NCBI GenBank assembly: GCA_905221605.1
Contig: CAJNDS010002172.1
Location: forward strand, 1 to 32,500
Source: Symbiodinium natans
Taxonomy: Eukaryota > Sar > Dinophyceae > Suessiales > Symbiodiniaceae
Direction: 5' to 3'
DNA: 32,500 nt
Shown: positions 8,501 to 16,679 of the stretch, piece by piece
Layout of the letters: each line of letters opens with the position of its first letter
Position numbering within the stretch: the first letter of the stretch is position 1
Notes under the pieces: model-generated
Seen by the model: the letters and a program-made list of their open reading frames with translations, nothing else
What the model was told of the DNA's origin: nothing
The model's database searches: none
Translations under genes and position numbers: made by a program

Positions 8501-11500
8501 ACTCTCGCCACAACCAGCGTAATCCGCATCCGCATACAACCCTATGGAAGTAGCATCCATGGAATCGCCAACCCATCCGATCATCTTATGACCTTTGGAC
8601 TGATGGACGTAGCACATCAAATGATGCAGAGCCGCATCCTCCTTCTTGGACCACTTTGTAATGCGTCGCGCAAGGTTGTTTATGCTTCGCAGCAAATCAA
8701 ACCTGCAAATTCTTGCAGCGTAGAGCAACTTCATGAGGATGCTCGCCGCGTGCGGGGCAAGAGTACCCCTTTCTGCCTCATCGAGTTCCGTTTCCTGTGG
8801 GCCCTTGGGAACCGGTGGTGGAGGTAGAAGCCGTCCGCCCTTATCGACAGGCATTGTGTGTCCACACCATTGACACCGATGGCTGGCAGCACCTGGATGA
8901 CAAGGCGCCCGAGCCGGGTGATTTTTGGTTTCTTCAACTGGACTGGGAGATGGTACCTTCTTGAACTTGTCCATAGGAAATCCCGTGGTTTCACAGTACT
9001 TTTGCACTGTCATTTCGAGATAGGTTTCCATGTCATAAGTGACAGTTCGCACCTTGGTGTTGTCGTGAAGTTTGGCTTCTCCCTTTGAGATTCGACATCC
9101 CAAATACAAACCAAGCGGAGTTTCCTCCTCAAGACGAAGTTCCTTACGAAGCATGTTCCACCCCTTTGGGAGGTTCTCCGCCGGACCGGCGAGCTTCAGG
9201 TCGTCGACGTAGATGACCAATAGGAGCTTCATTCCTGCATGGAAGTAAAGAGACGGCCATTCCTCACCAACTGGTGCAAAACCCATCTTCTGGACTGCGG
9301 TGTGACAATGTTGTTCCCACATTGTACCAGCGTCCGGATGCCCATAGAGTGCTTTCACGAGCCTGCAGACTGGTCTGCGAAATTTCCTCCGGTTCACCGA
9401 AGGATGCCAAGCCTCGTCTGGAAGTTCAACCCAGCACGGAGTCCCCGTCAACTTAGCCTGAATGTAGGCCTGGATAGCATCCGCCATCTGAACGTCGTTC
9501 CCGGGTAGGCACCCGTAGAAGTCGGCCCATCGAGATGCATCAAAGGTTGCTGGAGAGTTTCCGAGATCTTGGAACAGCGCCGCCTCCATGTTCTGATCTT
9601 TGACTTGATCTCCTAGCAGCACACCTCTTCCTTTGAAAGGGTCCCCTTCTTTGAGTTGATAGTTCTTCTCATAGATGAGACCATGCACTCTTGCCATGTG
9701 CACCTTCGCGTTGGAATTCTTGGCTTCTCTGACCACGTCGTCGTACTCCCGCACTTGGTTAAAGTCGAAGACTTCCTGATCCCACAAGCCTTTCCATTCT
9801 TTCATGAACGCCTCCATGGCTTTGGGATTCTCGTACATCTCCTTGCGGTTGACTGGACGAGTAACCATGGCGTTGAAGCACGGTGCTGCACATGCAAGCT
9901 TCTCTCTGTGTTTCTCTGTGGTTGACGACACGCATGGCATTCGAGGAACTCTCAATCCGAACTCTGCCAATTCACTTGGAAGAGCAGGCAGCACGTCGTC
10001 CAGAAACATCTCTGTGGCGATCTGCGTCACCTGTTCCTCGCACCATGTCCATCCAGTAGTCGTCCCCGCCCTGAAGTCCAAATCGATCTTCTCCGCAGGC
10101 ACGACCTTGGGAAGTAACGCCTCCAACGATGCAACGAGTGCGTCTTTATGCTCTTTGCCTTTCTTCTTCTCCTTGGCCTCCTTCTTGCGAGCCTTCTTGG
10201 CCTCCTTCTCTTCGACCTTCTTGATCTTCCGAAGTTCGATTTTCCTTCCTTCACTTCCGAGTTTGTGCCACTCTTCAGGAGTGAACTTTCCCTTCGGACG
10301 TGTGGAGGGTAGCAATCTTCTACCATCACTTCCAATCTTGAACGGAGCCCCTCGCTTGTCGATCTTGCAAGGTTCGCCGTCGTCATTGATGTAGACACGA
10401 CCATCGCCGGGTGTACCGAATTTCCAGAACTCAGGTTCCGGTCCGATGAGTCCAGCTTCTTTGAGCTTTGCGATGATGAACGCGGGGTCGGTCTCGTCAA
10501 TGTCCGGAATGGAACGCCCAGTTGGACCGCGTGATGACGATGCAGGTTCCCCTTTGCCGTCCGGAGGTTCCGAAACGGTTTTGGGGGGAGTACCACGCTT
10601 AGTTTCCCTTTTGCTGCTCGGAGGATCCGAAGCAACATCCGGTACTCCTTCGCTCTGTGGTACGCCTCCTGCACTGTCGAGAATGGAGTCGCCAATCAAC
10701 CTGATGGCTTTGGCATCTTCAGATTCCAATGCTGGTCCATCGCGAGGTTCACCGGGTTGATCATCTGGAACTTCTGAAAGATCAGGCACAATGTCATCAT
10801 TCTCCATGACATAGTCGAGCATTTCCTTCTCCATGGCTTTGACGCGTTCTTGGCGATCAGGTAGGTCACCACCATCATCGCCATTGTCGTCATCATCGTC
10901 GTCGTCACCTCCTCCTGGTGGTTTGTCTTTGATTTCTTTTCCTCCGAGATCCTTTCCTTCTTTCAGTCCTTCAAGTGTTCCGTTCATTCTCTCGTACTCG
11001 AGCTTGAGGGGAAAGGCAATTTCATCCGGCATGATGACCCGTTCGGTGATGTAGGGAATTTGAAGCTTGCGAGGTACTTTTGCATCATGTGCAAAGTTGG
11101 CATTCGCGAACTCCTTCATGTCCCACACCCGATACTTTCGTGACCATGTTTGCCCCGCATTAAGGACATACCCCGCGAAAATGCCAGGTATTCCCTTCGG
11201 GTCAAACTTTCCGCCATACGTCGGTTCACGGGTCTCGGTCGGTTTGAAGTAGACCTTTGCTCCAAACGGAATCAACTTTCCCGGGAATTCTTTCCCAGAC
11301 ATTCTCTGCCACGCCGACTCACCATCCACGTCCTCGGCGTTGAGATTGTGAGTGACGCAATTCAAGGCATAGGGCCAATAGTTCGCAGGTAGTCCTGCAT
11401 GCAGCAACGATGTGGCTGTAGCAGTGATGACGAACTGGTTGGTCCTTTCCGCCAAAGAGTTGTTCATAGGACGTCCTGGCAACGAGTGATCCAATGGAAT

Positions 11501-14500
11501 TTTGAGCTTGTTCATCGCCGCAATGAACTCATCTGCGCAGTCACTATATGCCAGCCTCACTTTCTTCTTTCCCATGAACCTCTTCATACATCGTACAACT
11601 TCTCCTTCTTCTCTGGAGATTGTGGGATATGCTGCGACCACCTTCGTGGCCACGTCGCGGAATACCAGGATTTCGCGGAGCTCGTCGTCAAGACCCACCC
11701 CCTTGTCCGTGGCTTTTCCCATATCCACAAAGTCGAACGTCACCAAGTCACCCCACTCATTGACTTCCCGTTTGAATGCTCCCTTTTGGGTTCTGAAGTG
11801 CTTCATCTTTGCTCTCACGCACGCATCACAATAGGGATTCCGGAATCGATGGGTACAAAGATGAGCCAAGGTGTTCGCTTCGGCCTTCAGGGTGCCGACC
11901 TTCGCCCTCCTATCTGGACCAGATTCGTCACCTTCCACGTCGATCTCCTGCGCGTCGCCCTCAGCTTCAACTGGAAGTTCGGCTTGTGGTTCATCTTCAC
12001 GAGCTTCATCGCCTTCGACCACTTCGCCATCTTCTTCTTCGTCAGCTTCGGAAGCTACGTCGGGGATCTCTTCGCCGATGTCATCTAGGCCTGGTACCGC
12101 AACATACGTTGAGTCGTCGTCGGTGCCATCGTCCACCTTGTCTTTGTACTTCTGCACCAAGCGGAACATTTCCATCGCTTCGGGTTCCTCATGAGCTTTG
12201 GCTCCTTTGCTTCCCACTCTGACATAGGGGATGTCTCCTTGCACGAAGAATTGTATCCTCTCGCCAGCATCGTTCACCATAAAGGGTGGACGTCCTGCGG
12301 GCCATACAAAGGAATAGCCGTGAAGCATGCATCTCTTCCCAACTGACAGCACAGAAGGTGTATTCTCCAATACATGTGCTTTGATGGGCTCCTTGAAGGA
12401 TTTCGTCAAGAACTCCGCCGTCTGGTTGGTCATAGTGACACCATTTGCCGTTTGGAACGATGTAGACTCGCAATCCATCGCAGTGTCGATGCCGTGTTTG
12501 GCGACCTTTTCTAGAGAGATGAGGTCATGTCCGCATCCTGTGTCCATGATGAATTTCAGCTTCCTGCGAATAAATTCTGGTTGGACCATACACATGTTCG
12601 GGTTCTTCATCAGTTCCTTACGGCTATCATCAACGCTCAAGGCTCTTTCATGGAACTTCCCCTTCTTGTTGTCGAACTTGAACATAATCACCTTCTCGGT
12701 TCCTGGAATCCTAACTGGTATGCATCCTCCATCTTTGCCCAGACACATATCTTCCATCAGTCGAGCCCTGGCTCTTGCTTTGTGTTTCTCGTACTCGACT
12801 TCCGAGATGTGGTTCTCGTGCTTCAGGTTCGCTTCAGTGAAAAGTCGCGGGGCGAATCCTCTATCTTTGTGTGATCGCCTCGGCTTCGATGGTACGAACT
12901 TCGTTCCTCGTCCAAAGGAAACCTTGAGGTCCTTGACGTCCCTGTGATAAGATCCGATCTCATCGTCGGTGGAGCAATCTGACGCCGCGTCGCCATCGAT
13001 TGACTCATTGTCAGAATCACCATCGCCATCATCCAGGGATCGAAGAACAGGTACTGCAGGCAGACCTCGAATGGCAATCGCGGGTGCGGCAGGTTCAGGC
13101 TTCTTCTTCTTATCCTTCGCCTTCGCCTTTGCCTTTGCCTTCGCATTCGCGTCGGTCTCCCCGGTTGCGGGTGCTGCCTTAGCCGGGTCATGCTTGAAAG
13201 GGCAATTCTCTCGGCTGCAGGATCCGCTCTTGCTCCACTGAAAGCAAGGTCGTTTCGATGGCTCTGATGACGGGCTCCGCGCTCTCTGATTCTTATCATC
13301 TCGTGAAGACGGCCTTCCTCTGTCCGTGTCTTTGTGACTCCATTTGCAATTCTTCCCTGCTGCGCATCCTCCTCCGAAGTGAAACTTGCAACGAATCTTC
13401 GCCTTCTCCTTGTCAGTCAACGATCGTGATGATGAGGGAGATCGGGATCGGTCTTTGCCTTTACCTTTCCCTTTCTTCTTGTCTTTTTCATGTGATTTTG
13501 CTTTGCTCTTCGGGAGTACAGGCGCAGCATCCGCAGCTTCTTTGTCCTTGCCTTTCTCATTCGCTTTCTTCTTCTTGTCCTTGTCCGGCGCGGATGATGC
13601 AGGACCTTTGGGATCCGGCCTAGCTGGTGCAGCGAGTAGATCCTTCCCAGCAACCATCTGGTTCAGACCGTGTTGTGTCTCGTTGAGGTTCTTTTTCTCT
13701 CTCCTCCTCTGTACCGCTCGGTCCATGATCCTCAGCAGCATGTCGTGTGATCTCTCTGGATCATCATAGCTTTTGATGTCATAGTAAAGCTTGAGCTCCA
13801 TGTTCATCTCAGAGGATCCTGATATCTTCTGATACAAGATGTCGCGGAGGGCATTCGTGGAAGGCACATCTTCAGGTCGAATCCGAGAGATGATCTCTAA
13901 CCACGTTGCTTTGAATGCGGCAATCTTGTTGTCCCCAGGATACTGCAGTTTGGTCAGGTAGTCGATCGTGTACACCATGTCGAGACGATCCCGAGTGCGG
14001 AAGCTTTCCATCATCATAGCAATGATCTGTCGTCCCTTCAGAACCTTGTACTCGGTCCCGCGAATGTACGCGTTTGATTTGAGGTTCACTTCCAAGAACA
14101 GATCGGCTGCTTGATCTCCAGCATTCCGTAGCATGAGAGTCATCGCACTCGCCAGCTTCACGTCGATGCTTCTGAACTTGACATGACCCGAGTCATTGAG
14201 CCCCTCAACATCCGGCATTGGCTTGAAAGATTCTTGCAACCACTTGATCCAGTCGCTTTGATTAGTATCCGCACACGCGGCCAGAACGTTCGTGGTGACT
14301 GCTGCCTGCCGTGCGTCCAAGTGAGTGACCTTGGGGAACGCAGGGACGTTGATCTTGTCAGCCTCTCTTCGGGATATCTTTGGCCCTTCGGTGTAATCGA
14401 GTCCATCTTCGGGTCCAGATCCACCGCCAACTCCTCCACCACCACCGTGGGGAGAAGAGTCTGGATTGCCACCACCATCACCTCCTCCACCTCCCTTCTT

Positions 14501-15520
14501 GATTGGCTTCCAGGATCCAGGATCGGTTTTGTCTCCGTCTTCTTCTGGTTCGCCTTCCTCCTCATTTTCTTCCTCTTCACCCTCATTCTCCTGCTCCTGT
14601 TCTTCGGCAATTATGCGCCATTGATCTCGTTCGCGACGAAGACGAGCTTCGGTGTCTCTCATTCTACTCATTTCTTCCCGAAGTTCATCCATTTGACTTT
14701 GTAAAGCTTCTCGCTGAACAGCTGTCATAGCGCTTGCATGCGGATCTTGAGGATGATTGGGAGCAGTTGGAGGAATTTCTGAAGCCATTCCAGGCGTCAC
14801 GTCGCCCGTATGCCGCGAACGCGATGGTTGCCGTACACACTGGTAGGACGTGGACGCCGTAGGTGGATCAGCAAGTAACTGTGAGGTGTGTGGTCTGGTA
14901 GCCAGGCCAGGGGGCAAGTCCAGCAAACCTGTCGTGAACATCCTTCCCGGAACCAGGCTGGGAACTGACGGTACTCCTGGAACGAGAACGGGAGGTCCAC
15001 CAAACAACGATGTCCTTGTAGAAGTCGGTCGGCTTTCTGTCACTGGAATGGGCGGTCCTCCGAACAACGATGGCCTCGTGGGAAGAGCCGGGGGACCCGA
15101 ACCCTCCTTTGAGGCATCTCCACCCTGGGAATGAGCCGGCGAAGCCGAACCCACCCCAGGAATGGTGTTCTGGACCCATGCCTTGAACCTCGATTCCGTC
15201 GTAGATGACATTGGCACATCACGATCAACTTCTTCCGGACTGCTGTAAGCTTGGGTTATTCCTGAACGGGATTGAACGCTTTGTGGACGCGAATTATGCA
15301 CACCTACCCTAGGCACAGAAGAAACATTATCCCACTCAGACGTTCCGGCTGACGTAGGTCGGTTGTACGTTTGAACCTGTCTCGCAGCATCCAGTTCTGA
15401 CGTCAGTCGTCGATTGATGTCTTCCTGAGAGTGGCATTCCGTTCGTACCCTCTGCAGCTCCTGATGGATGCTGGGCAACGAAGCATGTTGGCTTTCCCAT
15501 CGCTGCTCCATGTCGTGCAT
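5312..15520 (-). CDS. Copia gag-pol polyprotein with methyltransferase-like C-terminus
   Basis: 3402 codons from an ATG at 15520. In order: end of a coiled coil (residues 1-50); Pro/Ser linker; Glu- and Gly-rich stretches; a gag-like helical region (about 395-620); two CCCH zinc fingers at 711-729 and 759-777 (C-x7-C-x5-C-x3-H and C-x8-C-x4-C-x3-H); retropepsin with DTG at 993-995; integrase with an H-x3-H-x6-C-x2-C zinc site ending at 1234 and likely catalytic D1263, D1327 and E1358; an Asp-rich linker; reverse transcriptase (about 1910-2190) with YVDD at 2104-2107; RNase H with ADADYAG (D2331, D2333) and AADIHTK near 2464; an unassigned region (2500-2990); a methyltransferase-like domain (2990-3200). 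The product would be cleaved by its own protease and act in a cytoplasmic particle, then in the nucleus. An in-frame stop lies seven codons upstream of the ATG, so the coiled-coil gag start in the other frame must join by frameshift. Codons after about 5710 are probably read in the next ORF's frame. Confidence 0.85.
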   Translation of the reverse strand: MHDMEQRWESQHASLPSIHQELQRVRTECHSQEDINRRLTSELDAARQVQTYNRPTSAGTSEWDNVSSVPRVGVHNSRPQSVQSRSGITQAYSSPEEVDRDVPMSSTTESRFKAWVQNTIPGVGSASPAHSQGGDASKEGSGPPALPTRPSLFGGPPIPVTESRPTSTRTSLFGGPPVLVPGVPSVPSLVPGRMFTTGLLDLPPGLATRPHTSQLLADPPTASTSYQCVRQPSRSRHTGDVTPGMASEIPPTAPNHPQDPHASAMTAVQREALQSQMDELREEMSRMRDTEARLRRERDQWRIIAEEQEQENEGEEEENEEEGEPEEDGDKTDPGSWKPIKKGGGGGDGGGNPDSSPHGGGGGVGGGSGPEDGLDYTEGPKISRREADKINVPAFPKVTHLDARQAAVTTNVLAACADTNQSDWIKWLQESFKPMPDVEGLNDSGHVKFRSIDVKLASAMTLMLRNAGDQAADLFLEVNLKSNAYIRGTEYKVLKGRQIIAMMMESFRTRDRLDMVYTIDYLTKLQYPGDNKIAAFKATWLEIISRIRPEDVPSTNALRDILYQKISGSSEMNMELKLYYDIKSYDDPERSHDMLLRIMDRAVQRRREKKNLNETQHGLNQMVAGKDLLAAPARPDPKGPASSAPDKDKKKKANEKGKDKEAADAAPVLPKSKAKSHEKDKKKGKGKGKDRSRSPSSSRSLTDKEKAKIRCKFHFGGGCAAGKNCKWSHKDTDRGRPSSRDDKNQRARSPSSEPSKRPCFQWSKSGSCSRENCPFKHDPAKAAPATGETDANAKAKAKAKAKDKKKKPEPAAPAIAIRGLPAVPVLRSLDDGDGDSDNESIDGDAASDCSTDDEIGSYHRDVKDLKVSFGRGTKFVPSKPRRSHKDRGFAPRLFTEANLKHENHISEVEYEKHKARARARLMEDMCLGKDGGCIPVRIPGTEKVIMFKFDNKKGKFHERALSVDDSRKELMKNPNMCMVQPEFIRRKLKFIMDTGCGHDLISLEKVAKHGIDTAMDCESTSFQTANGVTMTNQTAEFLTKSFKEPIKAHVLENTPSVLSVGKRCMLHGYSFVWPAGRPPFMVNDAGERIQFFVQGDIPYVRVGSKGAKAHEEPEAMEMFRLVQKYKDKVDDGTDDDSTYVAVPGLDDIGEEIPDVASEADEEEDGEVVEGDEAREDEPQAELPVEAEGDAQEIDVEGDESGPDRRAKVGTLKAEANTLAHLCTHRFRNPYCDACVRAKMKHFRTQKGAFKREVNEWGDLVTFDFVDMGKATDKGVGLDDELREILVFRDVATKVVAAYPTISREEGEVVRCMKRFMGKKKVRLAYSDCADEFIAAMNKLKIPLDHSLPGRPMNNSLAERTNQFVITATATSLLHAGLPANYWPYALNCVTHNLNAEDVDGESAWQRMSGKEFPGKLIPFGAKVYFKPTETREPTYGGKFDPKGIPGIFAGYVLNAGQTWSRKYRVWDMKEFANANFAHDAKVPRKLQIPYITERVIMPDEIAFPLKLEYERMNGTLEGLKEGKDLGGKEIKDKPPGGGDDDDDDDNGDDGGDLPDRQERVKAMEKEMLDYVMENDDIVPDLSEVPDDQPGEPRDGPALESEDAKAIRLIGDSILDSAGGVPQSEGVPDVASDPPSSKRETKRGTPPKTVSEPPDGKGEPASSSRGPTGRSIPDIDETDPAFIIAKLKEAGLIGPEPEFWKFGTPGDGRVYINDDGEPCKIDKRGAPFKIGSDGRRLLPSTRPKGKFTPEEWHKLGSEGRKIELRKIKKVEEKEAKKARKKEAKEKKKGKEHKDALVASLEALLPKVVPAEKIDLDFRAGTTTGWTWCEEQVTQIATEMFLDDVLPALPSELAEFGLRVPRMPCVSSTTEKHREKLACAAPCFNAMVTRPVNRKEMYENPKAMEAFMKEWKGLWDQEVFDFNQVREYDDVVREAKNSNAKVHMARVHGLIYEKNYQLKEGDPFKGRGVLLGDQVKDQNMEAALFQDLGNSPATFDASRWADFYGCLPGNDVQMADAIQAYIQAKLTGTPCWVELPDEAWHPSVNRRKFRRPVCRLVKALYGHPDAGTMWEQHCHTAVQKMGFAPVGEEWPSLYFHAGMKLLLVIYVDDLKLAGPAENLPKGWNMLRKELRLEEETPLGLYLGCRISKGEAKLHDNTKVRTVTYDMETYLEMTVQKYCETTGFPMDKFKKVPSPSPVEETKNHPARAPCHPGAASHRCQWCGHTMPVDKGGRLLPPPPVPKGPQETELDEAERGTLAPHAASILMKLLYAARICRFDLLRSINNLARRITKWSKKEDAALHHLMCYVHQSKGHKMIGWVGDSMDATSIGLYADADYAGCGESLRSTSGAHMHIQGPHTRFPLAGVSKRQGCASHSTPEAEIVAADYAMSRIGIPAITLWRLIGGKDPNFVFYDDNQTMIGVVRTGKNPTMRHLERSHGICIAWMREVFQEGYVSLAYEVTAKMAADIHTKAFKDNVSWAHACQLINIMPPTMISSVEVMDMMKATHQQSADEKGHQHYSFKNEVPCFPYTQTPILPQELYRAGLSSKEGVQETDSTDPILVVKFPRMLRGVPSALRPGKYLRSTWILREGQWHRIEDEVHIPSEPQKFDRYVERAVFQYHFQRGSAAATRVHRAASPAVSASPVPACSRCRVRDSPALCRQVCDLVVRAAHGGYGGVFRAGSEGMGGDLNEIPALESTVIAVARAAKEADFPQSTFVPEFIEVTRAETGNHEVVFQDKHGKEMFKARGDSLNGAVGFSMTIKASEVGSSSPRVWLLVGLEEENWWQTYAPPDVNIVCVPEADARGAYQYCKDIIKWSFKGLQNVLFIGAGALNRASWLDVDPRERFYEDRGVVDYPWGEVIDLVFEARKKGATTIVEVPNKPKFRKSAQYKNIVDCMKWERFALADCCHGRRICVPQGSGAPNIMYVNEATEFLIHGLKAPESMKDVCGMQHHHASRETVETHGDECGKRTSKVSRLLLKMLSERDTKVGDPKACSSVEKLPSGKDRMIIEFCCSKDSSLGKSSSATKGAHVMRVHEALQAQTKACESNILKEAERFRKSNPKCPILVFASLPCAGGSNWIKVNEMGGETEKGKEHRKKFRDLLKALKRLLRKLAVFSPKIAFELPKTCLYWSWPEVQALIKQHSLRVVQIDGCMMGVVDKDGIPLLKAWCIATNVSTMLNLKGVTCDNTHEHGTPRGQALKEAGNYTPHMAKLLHNAWRDEARNIRRGSAQSVHVAASCVLVHVSLRCSNSQVQHEFQGTCIIVCPTPGIGFGSSDPSPKCSEGFGSAGSDLHLGKGLGSAGPRTSMDGQQQRPIPPHVPFATSRPLLPAVPEIGHQHPCWQWDDCLAHDMSCAAIIERATSSWTIGARHGRHECEHCCVGGIWSASYPFGGSCGTIQPIWFP
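5620..5708 (-). repeat. Cluster of three mini-hairpins
   Basis: 5620-5630 and 5659-5669 are CGGC-GGA-GCCG; 5698-5708 is CGGA-GGA-TCCG. They sit at the junction between the gag-pol ORF and the second block. In the second block's frame they encode Ser-Ala-Pro-Pro, Ser-Ala-Pro-Pro and Ser-Asp-Pro-Pro, the same reading frame used by most other copies. Confidence 0.65.
5920..6553 (-). other. Methyltransferase-like domain at the polyprotein C-terminus
   Basis: Three motifs occur with the spacing of C5-cytosine methyltransferases: IIEFCCSKDSSLG (E3009, position of motif I), SLPCAGGSNW (P3071-C3072, position of motif IV with the catalytic PC) and AFELPKTC (E3122, position of motif VI). A later DGCMMG and LKAWCIAT resemble the downstream strand region. 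Dinoflagellate retroelements carrying cytosine methyltransferases have been reported (de Mendoza and colleagues, 2018), which makes the reading plausible. Against it, the glycine-rich SAM loop of motif I is poorly kept (CCSKDSS instead of FxGxGG) and no clear motif VIII was seen. I recall similar PCxGGSxW blocks in many dinoflagellate polyproteins. The domain may be a divergent or inactive methyltransferase or another Rossmann-type enzyme. Confidence 0.45.
10562..10629 (-). repeat. Two mini-hairpins in the integrase-RT linker
   Basis: 10562-10572 is CGGA-GGT-TCCG (in frame Ser-Glu-Pro-Pro) and 10619-10629 is CGGA-GGA-TCCG (Ser-Asp-Pro-Pro). They lie between the integrase and reverse transcriptase domains. 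Confidence 0.65.
15089..15147 (-). repeat. Two mini-hairpins in the gag linker
   Basis: 15089-15099 is CGGG-GGA-CCCG (Ser-Gly-Pro-Pro) and 15137-15147 is CGGC-GAA-GCCG (Ser-Ala-Ser-Pro). The fourth stem pair is G-C in one and C-G in the other. Confidence 0.65.
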
Positions 15521-16679
15521 GCACAGCTTGTCTCAAAGCAGCCGCTCTTTCTTCTTCCTCGTGGTACTGAACGATGACGCCATGAATGTTCACATTCAAG
15601 AGCCTGGTTTGATCGCGTTCATCCTGTAATGCCACGCTCTCATGATGAGCATATTCTCGCATCTCACTCTTCTGTCTTTCGGATGCTTCACGTGCAAACT
15701 CGGAGGTTCGCAGTTGATCTTCCATCTGAGCCACAATGACTTCGGCTTGTTGTAGATCGGCTCGCCTTTTCAGATTTTCATGTGCTCGAATGTTCAGCTC
15801 CTCGGTAAGTCGCTGATATTCTCGAGCTATTGTGTTTCCTTCACCATGGGCCGCTTCTTCCACGTTGACCATGTACTGCGCCATCTCGCGTTGCTGGTGC
15901 ATCAACTGCTCCTGAGTCATCGTCGCTTGATGATGATTGTCGGCAGCATGTTGCTCCAATGTCGCGATCGTGGCACCAACGACTTGCTCACGTTCAGCGA
16001 GTGTAGCTTCGTGACGTTGATGGATATGAGCTGCCAGTTGCGCATTTTGATCACGTTCGCGTTCTAGCTGCTCGATCCTGAGTGATGCCCCATAGTCTTC
16101 TTGTTGCATCTCCTCTATCTTCAGTCGCAACATGGCAATGACCTCTTCCGTCTTCCGCCTTTCGCCTTCTTCCCGGATTCGTTCCGCTAGAGGGTTAGCA
16201 GACTCAACCGGGGGACCCGAATCAAGCCCGCTCCTGCCGCCAGCCGGAGGTTCCGAACTGGGGAGGCTGGTACCCAAAAGAGGGCCACCATACCCTCTTC
16301 GCGGTGACGTTTCCGGTCGTCCGGCGTCCGGCGAGGATCGTGGAGAGATTCGTGGAGAAGTACCTCTTCTTCGTCGTGGAGTACTTGGAGTGTTGGATCT
16401 CTTTGATGTTCGTTCCGATGATTGTCTGGAAGTGGATCTGAGGCGTGAAACTTGACTCATCTTCGAGTTTCCATCTTCACGCAGTACGCTCAAACCACTT
16501 CTGGTTCGTGCGGGTGCCTTCGTAACTGTAACCATCTCAACAGCATCATCTGATGATGTAACCGCATCTGTGTCGGCGCAGCCTGTGCTTTCGCCCAATG
16601 CAGGTGCAGCAATAATAGCATCACCATCACCGAAGGTCATGGTTGTGTCGGCACTCGACGACGAGGTTGGCAGTGCCAT
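15336..16679 (-). CDS. N-terminal gag segment: basic SR-rich region and coiled coil
   Basis: 447 codons from an ATG at 16679 in a fair initiation context (G at -3 and G at +4). Residues 1-60 are acidic and Thr/Ser-rich. Residues 60-140 are Ser/Arg/Pro-rich and strongly basic (for example TPSTPRRRRGTSPRISPRSS). From about residue 170 to 380 the sequence is a long Glu/Gln/Arg/Leu coiled coil. The coiled coil breaks at residue 387 in this frame but continues without interruption in the polyprotein frame from the ATG at 15520 (MHDMEQRWESQ), so the last 60 codons here are probably read out of frame. Moving from one frame to the other needs a +1 shift between 15535 and about 15510. This is the likely true start of the gag-pol polyprotein. 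Confidence 0.7.
   Translation of the reverse strand: MALPTSSSSADTTMTFGDGDAIIAAPALGESTGCADTDAVTSSDDAVEMVTVTKAPARTRSGLSVLREDGNSKMSQVSRLRSTSRQSSERTSKRSNTPSTPRRRRGTSPRISPRSSPDAGRPETSPRRGYGGPLLGTSLPSSEPPAGGRSGLDSGPPVESANPLAERIREEGERRKTEEVIAMLRLKIEEMQQEDYGASLRIEQLERERDQNAQLAAHIHQRHEATLAEREQVVGATIATLEQHAADNHHQATMTQEQLMHQQREMAQYMVNVEEAAHGEGNTIAREYQRLTEELNIRAHENLKRRADLQQAEVIVAQMEDQLRTSEFAREASERQKSEMREYAHHESVALQDERDQTRLLNVNIHGVIVQYHEEEERAAALRQAVHARHGAAMGKPTCFVAQHPSGAAEGTNGMPLSGRHQSTTDVRTGCCETGSNVQPTYVSRNV
16209..16255 (-). repeat. Two mini-hairpins in the SR-rich gag start
   Basis: 16209-16219 is CGGG-GGA-CCCG (Ser-Gly-Pro-Pro) and 16245-16255 is CGGA-GGT-TCCG (Ser-Glu-Pro-Pro). Confidence 0.65.
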
